Source of the DNA: Homalodisca vitripennis
Taxonomy: Eukaryota; Arthropoda; Insecta; Hemiptera; Cicadellidae
DNA: 64,000 nucleotides
Direction of reading: 5' to 3'
Assembly: GCF_021130785.1 (NCBI RefSeq)
Contig: NC_060214.1
Span: forward strand, 103,284,001-103,348,000
Of this stretch, positions 9,861 through 22,660 are shown piece by piece; within the stretch, counting starts at the first letter, position 1, and the number at the start of each line of letters is the position of its first letter. Both the position numbers and the translations under genes were made by a program. Below the pieces are notes generated by a model. It was not told the DNA's origin. It searched no databases and saw nothing but the letters and a program-made list of their open reading frames with translations.

Positions 9861-11370
9861 CGTAAATCATTCGTAAACTTACCGCCAAGTACAGTTGTTT
9901 GTTTTGTATTAGTTAATTGGTAGTCTTATATATTATAATACTTTTTAAGTAAAAGAAACTTAAGTTTACAAGCAGAGGGCTCAAAATGGGATTAATAATA
10001 CTACAAACAGACAAGCGTATGGAATAATAATCTTGAAGCTCATACGCACTGGCTTGAATAAAGCTAACCACCATATAGAGTACCTGTTGCCCACGGGTTC
10101 GTAAGAATTCCCCAGCAGTTTACCTCACGAACAACCTATTCCCCAGTGGTGTCCTGAGTATTTTTGACGTAGATGACTGAAATTGAAGTGATCATTGGGG
10201 AACTGATTAGAAATACTTAAATTTTCAAAAGATCTATAGTTTTGAAAAGCTTCAAAAGCCGGAAAGTGAAAGAGCATCTTAGTAAGTACGAATTAGATGA
10301 CATGAACGAATATGAATCAATTCACTTATTTTAAAACCCATCTGATTTTAGTAACTTAGAGCTTTGAAAAATAGAAATGCACAACTCTAAAAGATGGGAG
10401 TAACTTCATCCAAGATACACAGCGGAGTTAACTAACATGTATAGGCAGTTTAGAAATTATCTTTTGTAACTGACTCAGTTCTTGAAGATATTTTTTGAAG
10501 TTTATTTGTATTTTGACTACCAGGGTCAAGTTGTAAAGGTACAATAAAATAGGATTTTAGTTACTTGAAAGATAATGTGATGACAGATGTAAAATATAAT
10601 GGAATTTCGAAAATCTCTTTGTGTTAGCTTTTTGAGATTTTAGTTCCAGAATATTATATACTAGAGATGTTTTTGATCACAGCATTCGTGGCGAGTGTAA
10701 GTACGAATACTTCTCTAATACGCATTTTAATTTACTCTTATATTTAGCGCTGAGCTTAAAATATATTTAAACAAAATTGCATTCATTTGGTTTTCAACTT
10801 ATTGGCGCCATATGTTATTAAAAGCTTTTGCATTCAGTAACCTTAGAAAACCTTGTACCTTAGAATACCTTAGAACTGTAGAAGATTAGAACATATAAAC
10901 ATAGAACATAGTTTTAGTAATTATTATGAAAACTATTAAGATCTAAATACTTTTTAGTGGTTTACCACTTGAATTTTCAGCAGTTTAACTTTGAGTTTAA
11001 ATAATGATCAGACATCTAAGATTGAGTTTATACATAGGCAACTTGATTCACTAAAGTAGGCCGTTGAAGTTTCATGCAAAATTTAAAGTCTACACATAAA
11101 TTATTTCTTGAGATCTTGCCACGTGATGCATTCAAATTTCGATCGTTACATTGAGTTTCATAGTAGTATTTGAATTATAAAATTTAGCACACCAAGTCAC
11201 CGAAGATGATGGTGTTAGTGCTGGGATAATAAATAGGCTACATGTGTTAATATGTTACATATTAAAACTCATATGGTTATAGTCAGTTTGTTTAGAAATG
11301 CTCGTTACAAGCATGGTTACTCATAAGGTTACTTTAAAAATATTCGCGTACGCTGAATGAAATCCCATAT
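9861..11370. other. Unannotated AT-rich stretch
   Basis: 1.5 kb with no gene, no obvious tandem repeat and no mobile element I recognise. Confidence 0.4.
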
Positions 11371-11612
11371 AGTTTTTTTATTTATTTATTTTTTTTTTAT
11401 TAAAGGAGAGGCCGATCCCCTTTTAAGCCTTATTCTGTCCGTCCTCATGGGATCTTATCAAACAGAATAAAGGGGAGAGTCGATACAGTACGAGGTTGAT
11501 TGTACTCATAAAAAGTACAACGGTCACAGACAGGATTTGAACCTGCGTTATCTCTAACTCAGACCCAAAGTCCAACGACTTAGACCGCTCGGCCATCGGC
11601 ACTCCCGGTTTT
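11371..11612 (-). mobile_element. tRNA-Leu-derived SINE
   Basis: On the minus strand the head (11522-11607) resembles a leucine-type tRNA with a long variable arm. The A box TGGCCGAGCGG lies at 11585-11595 and the B box GGTTCAAATCC at 11533-11543, both expected to recruit RNA polymerase III. The acceptor ends do not pair, so it is not a working tRNA. The head is followed by a roughly 110-bp body with CCATGAGGACGGACAG and GGCCTCTCCTTTAAT, then an A-rich tail (T-rich on the plus strand, 11371-11400). The same body end and tail occur at 24350-24427. I could not delimit a target-site duplication. Confidence 0.8.
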
Positions 11613-11639
11613 TTCGTGTGTATTTGGTACTTGTCAAAT

Positions 11640-12245
11640 AGTGACATGTACCATCATCGAATTCAGCTTTGCTTATGTTGGAATGAGGCATGTAATAAAA
11701 TGTGAAGGCTCTAGGTCAGTTCGTTTTCGAGAGTTCGTGCGAAAAAACAGACATAAATTACAGATTTGCAGCCTCTCGATTGATAGGCTTCGCTAACGCT
11801 CAGCCAGCTAATCCTGGTGGTATAGGCAAAGGAATATTTGTTGAAAATAAACTGTACGACTGTTAGAAAGACACAGTATTTGTACTGGGTATATACGAAT
11901 ATTTAACTTAAACTTTTACGTATATATCAGAAAAATCAGTTTATATCTATTCAGACACGTCCTGCAAAGGCTTTATTAAAAAAAAAACAATACCAGATTT
12001 TGAAAAAAAAGAGTAGCATATTTATGTTTTCCCTGAATATCTTATTTTGTACAAAAAGTTTTCTAAAACCTGAAAGATCTATAAATCCTAATCATAATAT
12101 TATTATAACTGCGAAAGTGCCTTTCTTTCTTAGTTTTAATTTAACGCATAAACTATTTCTGCCTACTGAAGTTCTTAGGATCTTTGGGATGAATTTAGGT
12201 CTTTCTTATTTTGAAAATCTTTCTGGGCTAAGCCACAACAGCACT
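11640..12245 (-). repeat. Mosaic repeat: family A core, 165-bp unit and Helitron-like tail
   Basis: Read on the minus strand it has, from 11900 down to 11700, family A with GGCTGAGCGTTAGCGAAGCC. At 11940-12085 lies the inverted copy of the 165-bp unit seen at 6529 and 6851. At 12075-12245 lies a plus-strand Helitron-like segment ending in GGGCTAAGCC without an intact CTAG. The same three blocks occur in the same relative order and orientation at 6355-7440, so this looks like a second copy of one longer element. Confidence 0.65.
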
Positions 12246-13690
12246 TAAAAATCCCATCTTGGTCTCTAAAGTTGTGAAATATTAATCGAGAGAGCTTGTT
12301 AAATGTAATCAACTGTTCTTTTTAAACATTGTATTATGGTAGCACGACCATATATTTAACTAATTAAACTATTATATTCAATTTGTTTACGTGGAGTGGA
12401 AGCATAAAATAGGTATTACATTAGCAACACGTCATATTGAAATTGTGGATTTGAACATAGAAGGTATTGGATTTGGTTTCGTTGACATTTTGGTGCGCCA
12501 TATTTACAGTATCTGAAGGAACAAAAATTAAGGGCATGATTCAAGAAGCTATTCGTTCTATGACTAAAATTTAATTAAACAAACGAGCTCAATCACTCTG
12601 TGATTATAACAAATGAAAACGCAAAGCAATACACGAGTCACTACATGCAATTTTTATGACATAAAAGCGTTGAGAGGACATCGCATATATTTATAATGTA
12701 TACGATACTGATTAGATATCTAGGAAATAGTATGATATTGTGAGCATGGATTAGTAAGAAAGAATTTTACTGTACCATGTATCTGTACCATGTAACTGCC
12801 ATAATGTAAATATTGAAACGTGTTAGTATTTATTTTGATTTTAGTTTCTAATATTCAATAACTATATCTATATCCATATAGTTTTGGGAAATGTACTGTT
12901 TTGAATCCAACATAATTACAAAATGTGTATATACATTTTGTTCGGGGTAAAATAGCAAACTCCAATTTTACTTTGGAAATATAATTCATTTTAACTAGAA
13001 AAGAAAAAGCCTGAAATAAGAATTACTCTCAATTTTGCTTAACCTCTGATACTCATGGGGACTGAGAAATGTGTTTATGATGACTAATTCTAATGATATA
13101 TGACTAATTTCATTTTTAAAACATCACAGGACCCTATCGTAATACATCACAAGTGCTTGCACTAAGAAATCTATGAACTTTGACTATAGTGTTCCTCTAC
13201 ATTGGTCTAAGCAAATTTAAAAGAGGAGTTCTGGAGGTTGACTTGTATACGTTTTATTTCCCCAGGCTTCAACGTTCAAGTACTGCATTAAGTACAGCGT
13301 TTTCGTGTAGTTCTTATTTTTATAGCTTTATTTATTTATGTTATTTACATATTTGTCGTTCTGTTAAGAAAAGCCGAATCGTTTGTTAGGAAAGAAATTA
13401 TTATCTAAACTAATCGCAGACTTATTAAAAATTACTGATACATTGTCCTTATCAATTGAATTAACTGTAATGCATGCGTTTTATCCTACTGTATTACTCG
13501 TAGTTCTGTTAAATGGTGGGGTTTCCATAAAGCTGAGAAAGTTTGTGAACTGTTGAATATAATCAAGAAAAGAGCATGTTTTTGAAGTTTTTACAGGGTT
13601 AAACTAGGAAGATCTTGAAGATTTTTTCGTATCTTCAACTCTCATAATCTCTTATTATAATAACATAAATACGTCCCCATCACCATTTTT
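12246..13690. other. Unannotated AT-rich stretch
   Basis: No gene or repeat recognised in 1.4 kb. Confidence 0.4.
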
Positions 13691-13694
13691 GTTC

Positions 13695-14010
13695 TTTATT
13701 TGGTTACAATAACAATACTAAAACTTATATCCAGAGCGATCTGTCCATTCTTACAAGCTCTCCTCCTTCTTGGCAAACTCGAGCATTTCTCAGAAGGGAA
13801 GAATGTCGCTTTTGTTAAACATGGGGGAGACCGGAGAAACCCATTACTCAGCTTTAGAGGTCGCGTTAGGAGATTGGCTTTTTCCACAGCCAAAGTCCAA
13901 TGTAAGTAAAAGGTGATAGAATAGCGCCTCTAGCGCAACGACAGAATGCGGGACCACAACCCCTCCCCCCACTTCCCTCACAGCTTTTAAAAGTGGCATC
14001 AAGTAAATTG
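13695..14010. promoter_or_regulatory. GC-raised low-repeat island
   Basis: Contains a 65- to 69-codon open stretch on each strand, neither resembling a known protein, and GCGCCTCTAGCGC, a short inverted repeat at 13924-13936. A TTTTTCCACAG followed 12 bases later by GTAAGT (around 13880-13905) looks like acceptor and donor, but a 12-bp exon cannot be supported. Regulatory DNA is the more likely reading. Confidence 0.25.
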
Positions 14011-15513
14011 GGGAAGAGGAGTAGTCAATATGTAATATGTTAGGTAGTCGAGTTTTGTAGAATGTATTTTGCTTTTATATAAATAGTTGGTGAGTCAAGG
14101 TAAGTATTTATGTTGTTCTACATAATTAATAAGAATAGTCGAAGAACAGTTTATAGTTAGAATTAGCTCTTGTCAGGATATCGACTGTTTTCTTGTGAGA
14201 AGTTAGAAAACATGAACTAAAGTAATATTTTTGTTTGCTTTGTAATGTAACGCAAGAACAATAACAGTTGTTCTCACAAGTAGCTATTTATGTTGAGTCT
14301 TCTCCAATGAAGGATTATTTTCATTAGCTTTCACGACAAGTCCTTAACTAACACTTTCTCTGTGGTTTCACTGCTACATATTAAATCATAGCAATATTAT
14401 CCCATAAAACAATGGGAAAATATTTCCATGAATACCAGATTAAAACTTAATAAAAAATTATCTGCTATTGAACAGATCTGTTAAAGTTAATCTCATATTA
14501 TTTACGGTTAGAAACAATTTATTTGAAGATAAATTTGCTTTTTGGGAAGAGAAGTCAAAAAAGAATAGTCTCGAGTCGAGAGCCAATTTAAATTGTATAA
14601 GCCTACAACTGAGTTTGTCTTGTAATCGAGTGAAGAATTCTTCTCAAGGAAGAAATTTACCGTTAGCCACTCCAATATTATTGGAGGTCGGAATTGGAGG
14701 GTATCAAACGAGATAAAAATATGGACTGATCATTATTCTCAAATCATATGTTTCTTAACAAATTTAAATCATCATATGCAGACCCTTAAAGCGATGTTCA
14801 AACTCTTTATCTACTTATTTGGCGATGATATAAATTATTATTTATGTCCCTAGTATTTTTTTGTTTCTGTATATTTAAGCACGTATTAGGTTCAAACTAG
14901 TAAAAATATAATCTGAGAAAAATGTTCGTTTAATTTTGATACCCTCAAATTTTGACCTCCCCAAAATTAGGGGTCCTGACATTAATTTCATTCATAGGAC
15001 AAAATCGTATTCAGTAAAAATCAGATTTTGCTCTTTATAATGCAAATTAAGCTTTGTTTCCTTATCTAGAAGTAGTAGTACAGGATTTTGAGAAAAGGTT
15101 CTAAATATTTCGTGAGTTCCTTAATTAAAAAAAATCTCCAATTGTGCATATATATACTATTTCGCGTGTTTTTTTAATGCGAGTAATAGAAAGATTTAGG
15201 AGGCTTGAAAACTGGCACTTAGGTTTCTCTTGGTACAAGGAGGAATTTTATTGATTTTGAGATCAAAAGGTCAGATGGCTACAAATCTATCAATAACTTC
15301 GTAAAGAAATGACGTAAAGACTTGAAATGCCTCATTATTTTCTGCGAATCCTCTGACACTCCGTTGTATTAGTTTATTGATTGATCGAGGATAGTGTAAA
15401 ATTCTTTGAGTACATCGTTGAACACAAATCATCGTAAAATAATGACGTTTTTATTCCTGAAAAATGTAATGGCATTATCTTTGTCAATTGGCTACATTTT
15501 ACTTAACTAGAAG
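14011..15513. other. Unannotated AT-rich stretch
   Basis: No gene or mobile element recognised. Confidence 0.4.
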
Positions 15514-15960
15514 TTATATTGTAGAAGATGATAAGTTGATTTTACAAACAAGGTAAAAATAAGCCACACAAAATGTATCATAACAGGCTTCACTGAAGTT
15601 GCATGCAAATTTAAAATATAGAGTTCTCTTTATTCTCAAAATGTCTCGCAGACAGATGGATAATCGTACACAAAAGATAATTTTACATCCCCCTGCAATC
15701 ATAGAGAAATAATGTTAGCCTTCAAAGACGCTCAGCCAAATTCCATGGTTGGAAATGCACCACCGTGTATCCTCTTCTCTATGTAGAAACGAATTTCCAT
15801 GCAACATTTGGTGCATAGTTGAAATATTTTTTTAGATATTTTAATAGTTGGGCTGCATTTGTTACATATTAAAATATCATATGATTGTGCTAAGTTCTAT
15901 ATCATATCTCATATGATATCATATGATGATATATATGATGATTGATATCATATATCATAC
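15514..15960 (-). repeat. Dispersed repeat family A, diverged copy
   Basis: Contains the family features CAGACAGATGGATAAT, GACGCTCAGCCAAATTCCATG and GTAGAAACGAATTTCCATGC (plus-strand reading, family orientation minus). Its right end runs into an imprecise palindromic tract of ATATCATATGAT at 15895-15965. Confidence 0.55.
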
Positions 15961-15980
15961 GCTAAGTTTTATATAAGTTT

Positions 15981-16430
15981 TTACACCAACGTTAAAATGT
16001 TTTCTAACGCTCTGCCAAATAGTGACGATGCACCATAATTGAACTCAATGTTCCTGTGCGGAAGAATTCTGGACTTCAAGTTTAAATGTCTTGAGATATT
16101 ATGCGGGCAGACAGAGAGAACAAGCAAATTTTTCAACCCTTTGCTAAAACCCAGCCAATACAACACTAAAACTTGATGAATTTCTAAGGTAAAGTTGAAA
16201 ATTAAATTAATACTATATAGATATGCCCTTAAAACGGATAGCGTGTATACCACCGTCAAGTTCTCCACCAAACTTGCTGTCTAAAAGCAAATCCCTGGCT
16301 GCCTGGTAATGTGACAATCACAATATGAGCGCAATCACATTTGCATGAGACTGGTTAGAAATGTCTCAGAGCATTAGCGTGTTTAGCATGTTTTGAGACG
16401 AGGCGTGAAAGGGGTTACATATTAAACCAC
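15981..16430 (-). repeat. Dispersed repeat family A, second adjacent copy
   Basis: Shares GACGATGCACCATAATTGAA, GGCAGACAGAGAGAACAAGC and ACCCAGCCAATAC with the other diverged copies. It lies tandem to the copy at 15514-15960. Confidence 0.5.
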
Positions 16431-17103
16431 AACAATTCGTCTTAGATATGCTAATATACTGTTATGTAAATTCTGTACCCCATACAATATGTACTTTAAA
16501 ATATTCTAATGGTGTTAAAAGCTTTTTAGTACATCCCGTTTCTTTTGAGTCAAAATTTCAAATCTTAAATAATAACATTTTATCCGTTTCGTTTTAAAGC
16601 GGTTATTTTATAAAGGGGGGGGGGCGGTGGTTTAGCAGATAATCATTGAGACTATTGAAGTAAAAATAGAGTAAATTGACTTAAAAATAAATAAAAAAAC
16701 TCAATTTTAACGCATAATAGCATGTTATATTGCCCAACTTAAATTCCTATCAACAAAACATGGCAGCAGTGCTTATTTTCATTTTGAAACGCAAAGAGTT
16801 AGTCGGATAGAGATTTGTATGTTTACAAACAAGACACTTGGAGAACCCCTTTGGAACAATATGGTTGTACTATAAAGGTAGGAAGTTATGCAATGGAACT
16901 CCTGCCTGAAACATTTAAATATTTTAGAAAAAAGTAATTCTTTCGAAACATGCCATTCCTGTACGGTAATTGTTGGACATACATGGACAAGTGTGAATCG
17001 AGCTATAAGTAAAGTAATCGATACTTAATCGCAGTATAATGGATGTTTTTATCTAATAACAATTGTATTTGAAAACGTTAAACCAACGCAAAGAAAAGAA
17101 AGT
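16431..17103. other. Unannotated stretch with G run
   Basis: No gene recognised. A run of ten G lies at 16615-16624. Confidence 0.4.
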
Positions 17104-18495
17104 TAATTAAAAATTAAAAATATAGTTGATACCTCAACAGATTAAGCGTTTATAAAAAGCGATTTTGCTTCCTTCCATCAGTAGGTTCTGGAGGTTGAAG
17201 TAATTTTCTTTTAATTTAGCTGTATCACATGATTTAAACTAAAAATCTTATTTTAACTATACTAAATTGAAGTAAGCAAACAATACATCAAATCATATAA
17301 TCATGAATAGCCTAAAATATTTTATGACAAAGAATATTAATTAAAATTAAAAATATAGTTGATACCTCAAGAGCTTAAGCGTTTATAAAAGCGATTTTGC
17401 TTCCTTCCATCAGTAGGTTCTGGAGGTTGAAGTAATTTTCTTTTAATTTAGCTGTATCACATGATAAAAACTAAAAATCTTATTTTAACATACTAAATTG
17501 AAGTAAGCAAACAATACATCAAATCATATAATCATGAATAGCCTAACATATTTTATGACAAAGAATATTAATTAAAAATTAAAAATGTTAGTTGATACCT
17601 CAACAGATTAAACCGTATATAAAAGCGATTTTGCTTCCTTCCATCAGTAGGTTCTGGAAGTTGAAGTAATTTTCTTTTAATTTAGCTGTATCACATGATC
17701 AAAACTAAAAATCTTATTTTAACATACTAAATTGAAGTAAGCAAACAATACATCAAATCATATAATCATGAATAGCCTAAAATATTTTATGACAAAGAAT
17801 ATTAATTTAAAATTAAAAATATAGTTGATACCTCAAGAGATAAGCGTTTATAAAAGCGATTTTGCTTCCTTCCATCAGTAGGGTTCTGGAGGTTGAAGTA
17901 ATTTTCTTTTAAATTTAGCTGTATCACATGATCAAAACTAAAAATCTTATTTTAACATACTAAATTGAAGTAAGCCAAACAATACATCAAATCATATAAT
18001 CATGAATAGCCTAACATATTTTATGACAAAGAATATTAATTAAAATTAAAAAATGTAGTTGATACCTCAACAGATTAACCGTTTATAAAAGCGATTTTGC
18101 TTCCTTCCATCAGTAGGTTCTGGAAGTTGAAGTAATTTTCTTTTAATTTAGCTGTATCACATGATCAAAACTAAAAAATCTTATTTTAACATACTAAATT
18201 GAAGTAAGCAAACAATACATCAAATCATATAATCATGAATAGCCTAAAATATTTTATGACAAAGAATATTAATTAAAATTAAAAATATAGTTGATACCTC
18301 AAGAGATTAAGCGTTTATAAAAGCGATTTTGCTTCCTTCCATCAGTAGGTCTTGAGGTTGAAGTAATTTTCTTTTTAATTTAGCTATATTGCCTAATTTA
18401 AGCTAAAATCTTATTTTACTATACTAAATTAAAGTAAACAAATAACACACATCAAATAATATAATCATGAATAGCCTAACATATTTATATGATAA
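17104..18495. repeat. Six-copy 233-bp tandem array with alternating monomers
   Basis: Copies start near 17104, 17338, 17569, 17803, 18037 and 18270, with 231-234 bp periods. Copies 1, 3 and 5 read CTCAACAG and CCTAAAATAT. Copies 2, 4 and 6 read CTCAAGAG and CCTAACATAT. Copies 3 and 5 also share AACCG and GGAAGTTG. The functional unit of amplification is therefore a dimer of about 466 bp. Copy 6 is the most diverged, as expected at an array edge. No coding potential. Confidence 0.95.
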
Positions 18496-19477
18496 TATTT
18501 CTAAAAATGTATGTTTACATTGTATTAATGGATGGTTAACTGCAGAGAATCAATTTTTCTTTACAACTCAGCAGCAGGAAAATAAACTGAATATTTAGTT
18601 TCAAAAGTTTACGCAATATTGCACTCAGCACTCAGTCTAAATTCAATATGAAACTGAAATCATGTTTAAGTCAACATTAACCAGGAAGATACAGCTGTGC
18701 CTTAGTCTGCATTGAATTATGGACTGAGTACTTACTTCGATAGTACATGTAAAACTAAAAAGAAGCTGTGAGTACTAGAAAATTCTTACTCTTTATTCAG
18801 ATATCACTGAAAAATAATTGTGTAGAAAAATTATTACAGTACCTGCATTGACTTTTAAAATAGAACTTCACTATTCAATGTCATTAACTTTGGAAGATAT
18901 TAGCAAGTTTTGCGTGAAACTTGGTACAAAATACCTGAAATTGTCCAGTAATGAAGATGTTTAGGGATAGGAAATATGACTTAACTTGGAGTTTTATACT
19001 TAAAAGTTTAAATAAAAATGTTTTCCTGTATTGTCAAGACATTTAATTATCCTTAAATTAAATTACTTCTTAAAGTGATTAAATTAATCTATTTCATATA
19101 GTAAGACGTAATTTGCTTCATGGTCATTACATGTCATAAATTACGCTGTATAGTTATAATAATCTTCGAGAAAATTGTATTTTAATCCCCGATGCTCTAG
19201 ACATGCTTATGAAAAATGAAAGTCTTATTGAGAAAAGTACAAGAAGATAAACTTTATTACAAAACTTGTCAATGACATATTTTTGGGCGCAATGCAGAAA
19301 CTAGGTGGAGCTAGAATAGAAATTAATTACCAGTTCATGTTATAATAAAAGCTAGGAACACAAAACAAGTATTTCAAAAAGTGCCTTGAAAGAGGTAGGT
19401 TAGGATAGATAATAAATACAATAAATACTTCTTAGAAGGATATCACGTAAAAACTTATTGCATAACGTTCTGAAGAT
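18496..19477. other. Unannotated AT-rich stretch
   Basis: No gene or repeat recognised. Confidence 0.4.
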
Positions 19478-19960
19478 TTAAAATTGAAGAAATTGCAAGA
19501 TTACAAACTCAACTGTGATAAAAACGAGAAATATTTTACGTTGTGTCGGTTGTTTTAAAGCAAGAAAATAGATAATAAAATATGATGCCTGAATATCGTG
19601 ATTTGAATAAGATAAATAATTACTGATTCTCGAGATATCTTGCTCAAGGCACGCGGGCAGAAAGATACATAGAGAGACTGAAGAAATATTTTGCAGGCCC
19701 TTAGTGGTAAACAATATGTCATTTTCAAAATACCCCTCTGAACAACAGAGTTCGGTAATTCTCAACCAAATCCCATGGATTGAAATGGACCGTCATCAAA
19801 CGTGGTCTTGCTTATATAGGAATTAAATTCTTCGAGCAAAATCCCAAGTATATACACCCTACATCAAGTAGTTTCTAGCTATCGTGGTGTACAGAATACA
19901 GACTGAAATATTTTGCCCTCCCCATGAGTGAATGGTGTCACTAACGCTAAGCAAAAATTG
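19478..19960 (-). repeat. Dispersed repeat family A, diverged copy
   Basis: Shares GGCAGAAAGATACATAGAG, CTCAACCAAATCCCATGG and GACCGTCATC-like stretches with the copies at 15514, 51190 and 63010. Confidence 0.5.
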
Positions 19961-19989
19961 AGTTTAGAATAATAAATACCATGCTTTTA

Positions 19990-20380
19990 TTTGTTTTCTT
20001 AAACCATTCCAGCGATTGATGGTGGAAGTCGGAAAATCAATCCGACTTTGTCTCGCCAAATAAAAATCACCGTCCCAGTGAAATACGTCCCATTAAATCC
20101 GTTCCTTCTTTTCAGGGCGTCGCTGAACGATCGCCAGCGCCAAGTAAGGGCTGTAATCACCCCGTGACAAAGAAGCGACCGGGGCTCGGCCATCCCTTAC
20201 CGTTATTAAATCCATAAATCCACGGCAGGTTCCTTCTCCCCTTGCGGTGGCCGGAGAAATGCAACGCCCCGCTTTCAACCCTTCACACCCCGGTCTTGGT
20301 GTTATTGTTTCCCCTCGTAAACAAATCTCTAGTTTGCCGCTAGTTACTGTCTCTAATTGGTCTCCTCAATGAACTATTAC
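19990..20380. promoter_or_regulatory. GC-rich low-repeat island with forkhead-like sites
   Basis: Compositionally the sharpest contrast in the left half of the window. It carries GTAAACAAA and TGTTATTGTTTCC (forkhead-like) near 20300-20330, plus CCATTAAATCC and CCATAAATCC (homeodomain-like). Two overlapping minus-strand open frames of about 60 codons resemble no protein I know. A conserved enhancer is the likeliest reading. This rests on composition and motifs only. Confidence 0.4.
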
Positions 20381-22495
20381 TGGGAAATTAAGGCTAATTA
20401 AGAAATAATCTTTGAGAAGAAATTGAATAAATGGAATTGTATGAGGTGCATGATGAGGCAATCAGATAATAAGGGTGGTCTTCATAACAGTAAGTATGGC
20501 CTCATAAATAAGTTGTAGTATTTAAATTGTATTTGATCATTAATTTCAGCGTTAACTAATTGAACATCATACCCACAGCATTACATTCACATGAACGTAT
20601 TGTCTGTCTTGTAATGATTATAAAGCAGTTCTTTTAAAAGTTTTCTCTGAAATTACGAAAAAGTAGTGGCTTTGATATCGTTTGTATCAGTGATATATCG
20701 TTTGTATCGTTACTCAGAATATAACAACGTTTCGTAGCGATGACGTCCCTCTAGGAAGTAACCGCGTTGGTTTTTCTCGTACCACATTGCGGTTAGGATT
20801 TCGCTATCTGTTGAAAGTGTAACTGAATGTGATATTTTTTATTTACTTTCTGGGTGGGGTTACTTGTGTTTCAGATTTTAATTTTTTGTAAGCCATGGAT
20901 CGTCGTGAAGTAAGAAGGTATAAAAACAAGTAAGTATACCTCATTCTCCAGCTCTATACTACTTCAGCTACTTATTCGCAAAGCTGTTATGTTTGTAAAA
21001 ACTATTTTACAAAATCGAATTAAAATGACTGGAAAACGTACAAAGGAAGATGCTGGCGTGAAATGAATGTACAAACTAAGTTAAACGGAAACATCAGCGA
21101 AGGAGGAGCACTCTGTGAATGATGGTCACATTAGGAATGTAATTTCCTCTAGACTGAGGTTTGGATTTTAATTTAAAAGAAGAAAGTTAATCTCAGACAC
21201 TTCTTGGGAATTGCTTACAAATCATCTTTTTGGTAGGATGGGAACTTTAAATCTGGAGAGTTTAGAGAAAGCCATTTCATTATTGAATTAGCTCTTGGCT
21301 AAGTTTGCTGATCTCAACTCTCCATCTCTAAACTAGCAAAAACAATCTGATAAAAACGCACAAACACTTTTTTGTGAGATTAGGACTTTCAACTCTTTTG
21401 TGCCTAACTGCACGTTTGTTAAACGTCAATTTTTTGAACTATATTAAAAAAAGTTCATTTTTTAGAAATCTTAAATATATAATATTGTAAAATTAAATCA
21501 AACATTTTCATTAAAATGTAGTTTGATAATCTTGAAAATCAATAAATAATTGTTTAAGCAAACTTTAATTCAGATTTATATTACGTTCTATAAATATTTA
21601 CTCTCCACATGTGTTCAATTTTTATAAGAAGAACAACTGTTGCTTATTTCAGGGAGTAAAAAGGACATTAAATTTAGTAAAATAAAAAAAACCACTATTA
21701 TCAAGAAAGTAATTTGTGCAAATGAATTGAAAAGTGGAAGCGATGTTTATTCTTTTAGAAGTTCAGAAATCAAAACAAACTAATTATTTGATTAGTAGAG
21801 TAGTTGGAATGAAATTAATATAAAAATTTATATAAATTTTCAATATTTACTGACAAAGAGATAAAGTTCATAATAACTAAATAAACACCTTTTTATTGTT
21901 TTCTAGATTTGTTATTCCGTGAATTGTAACTTCAGGGAGTGATATACTCGTATTTTTATTAATTTATGAGTTGAGGATACAATAGTTTTTATTTAATATT
22001 ATGCAAGGAAATTTTATGCTTTCATTTATTTTTTGTTAAGAATATAAAATACGAACAAGAAGAGGAAATAAAACATTTAAGTTATGCACAAATTTTACAT
22101 TTTTGTCTTCAGCCGTTATTAATTGCCTAAAATAGTAAATGTAGCGATGGAAAATTGTATTTCTTATTATTTTTTTGCATATTGAGGGAAAGTTATCTTA
22201 GAGAACTATGAATTTAACATAAAACATACTTTTCGAACATAAAAAAGGATTGCACCATCTTTAAAAAATGGTAAATTTGCAATGAAAATACAAAGTAACT
22301 TTCAAACTAATATTTATTTCTTTTTAAGTTATTTGGTGCAATTACTACCCTGAAAGTATAATAGTGTTTTGATATCTAGGAAAAATTTAATTAGTCAATT
22401 TATGCCCCTGAATATTATAACATTTCCCTTGTTTTCTAATGAGAGCATTTTTAATTATTCACATAAAGTTACTTGTGCATTTTCCATTCTATAAC
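20381..22495. other. Unannotated AT-rich stretch
   Basis: 2.1 kb without a recognisable gene. A short direct repeat ATATCGTTTGTATC occurs twice at 20675-20710. Confidence 0.4.
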
Positions 22496-22660
22496 GACTT
22501 AAACGTTCATCGATTGACCACATTTTGAGACGGTTCGAAACCATATTTTGTGATAGAATCGATCATTCTGTGTCACGTGACCTTTGGCATGCCCCCTTTT
22601 GTTGGAATGTTGCAAAGACGTCAATGTCACCTTGGGTCACAAAGGAATGGAATGCACCAT
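22496..22660. promoter_or_regulatory. Possible nuclear-receptor/E-box motif cluster
   Basis: Contains GTCACGTGACCTTTGG (22571-22586), which joins a CACGTG E-box to an AGGTCA-type half site, and GGGTCACAAAGG 50 bases on (22634-22645). A motif-based suggestion only. Confidence 0.25.

Noticed and set aside
11522..11607. Functional tRNA-Leu gene on the minus strand
   Set aside because: A and B boxes are intact, but the acceptor stem does not pair, the anticodon loop is ambiguous, and an unrelated body with an A-rich tail follows. It is the head of a SINE.
13880..13905. 12-bp microexon between CAG and GTAAGT
   Set aside because: Chance acceptor- and donor-like words; no coding context on either side.
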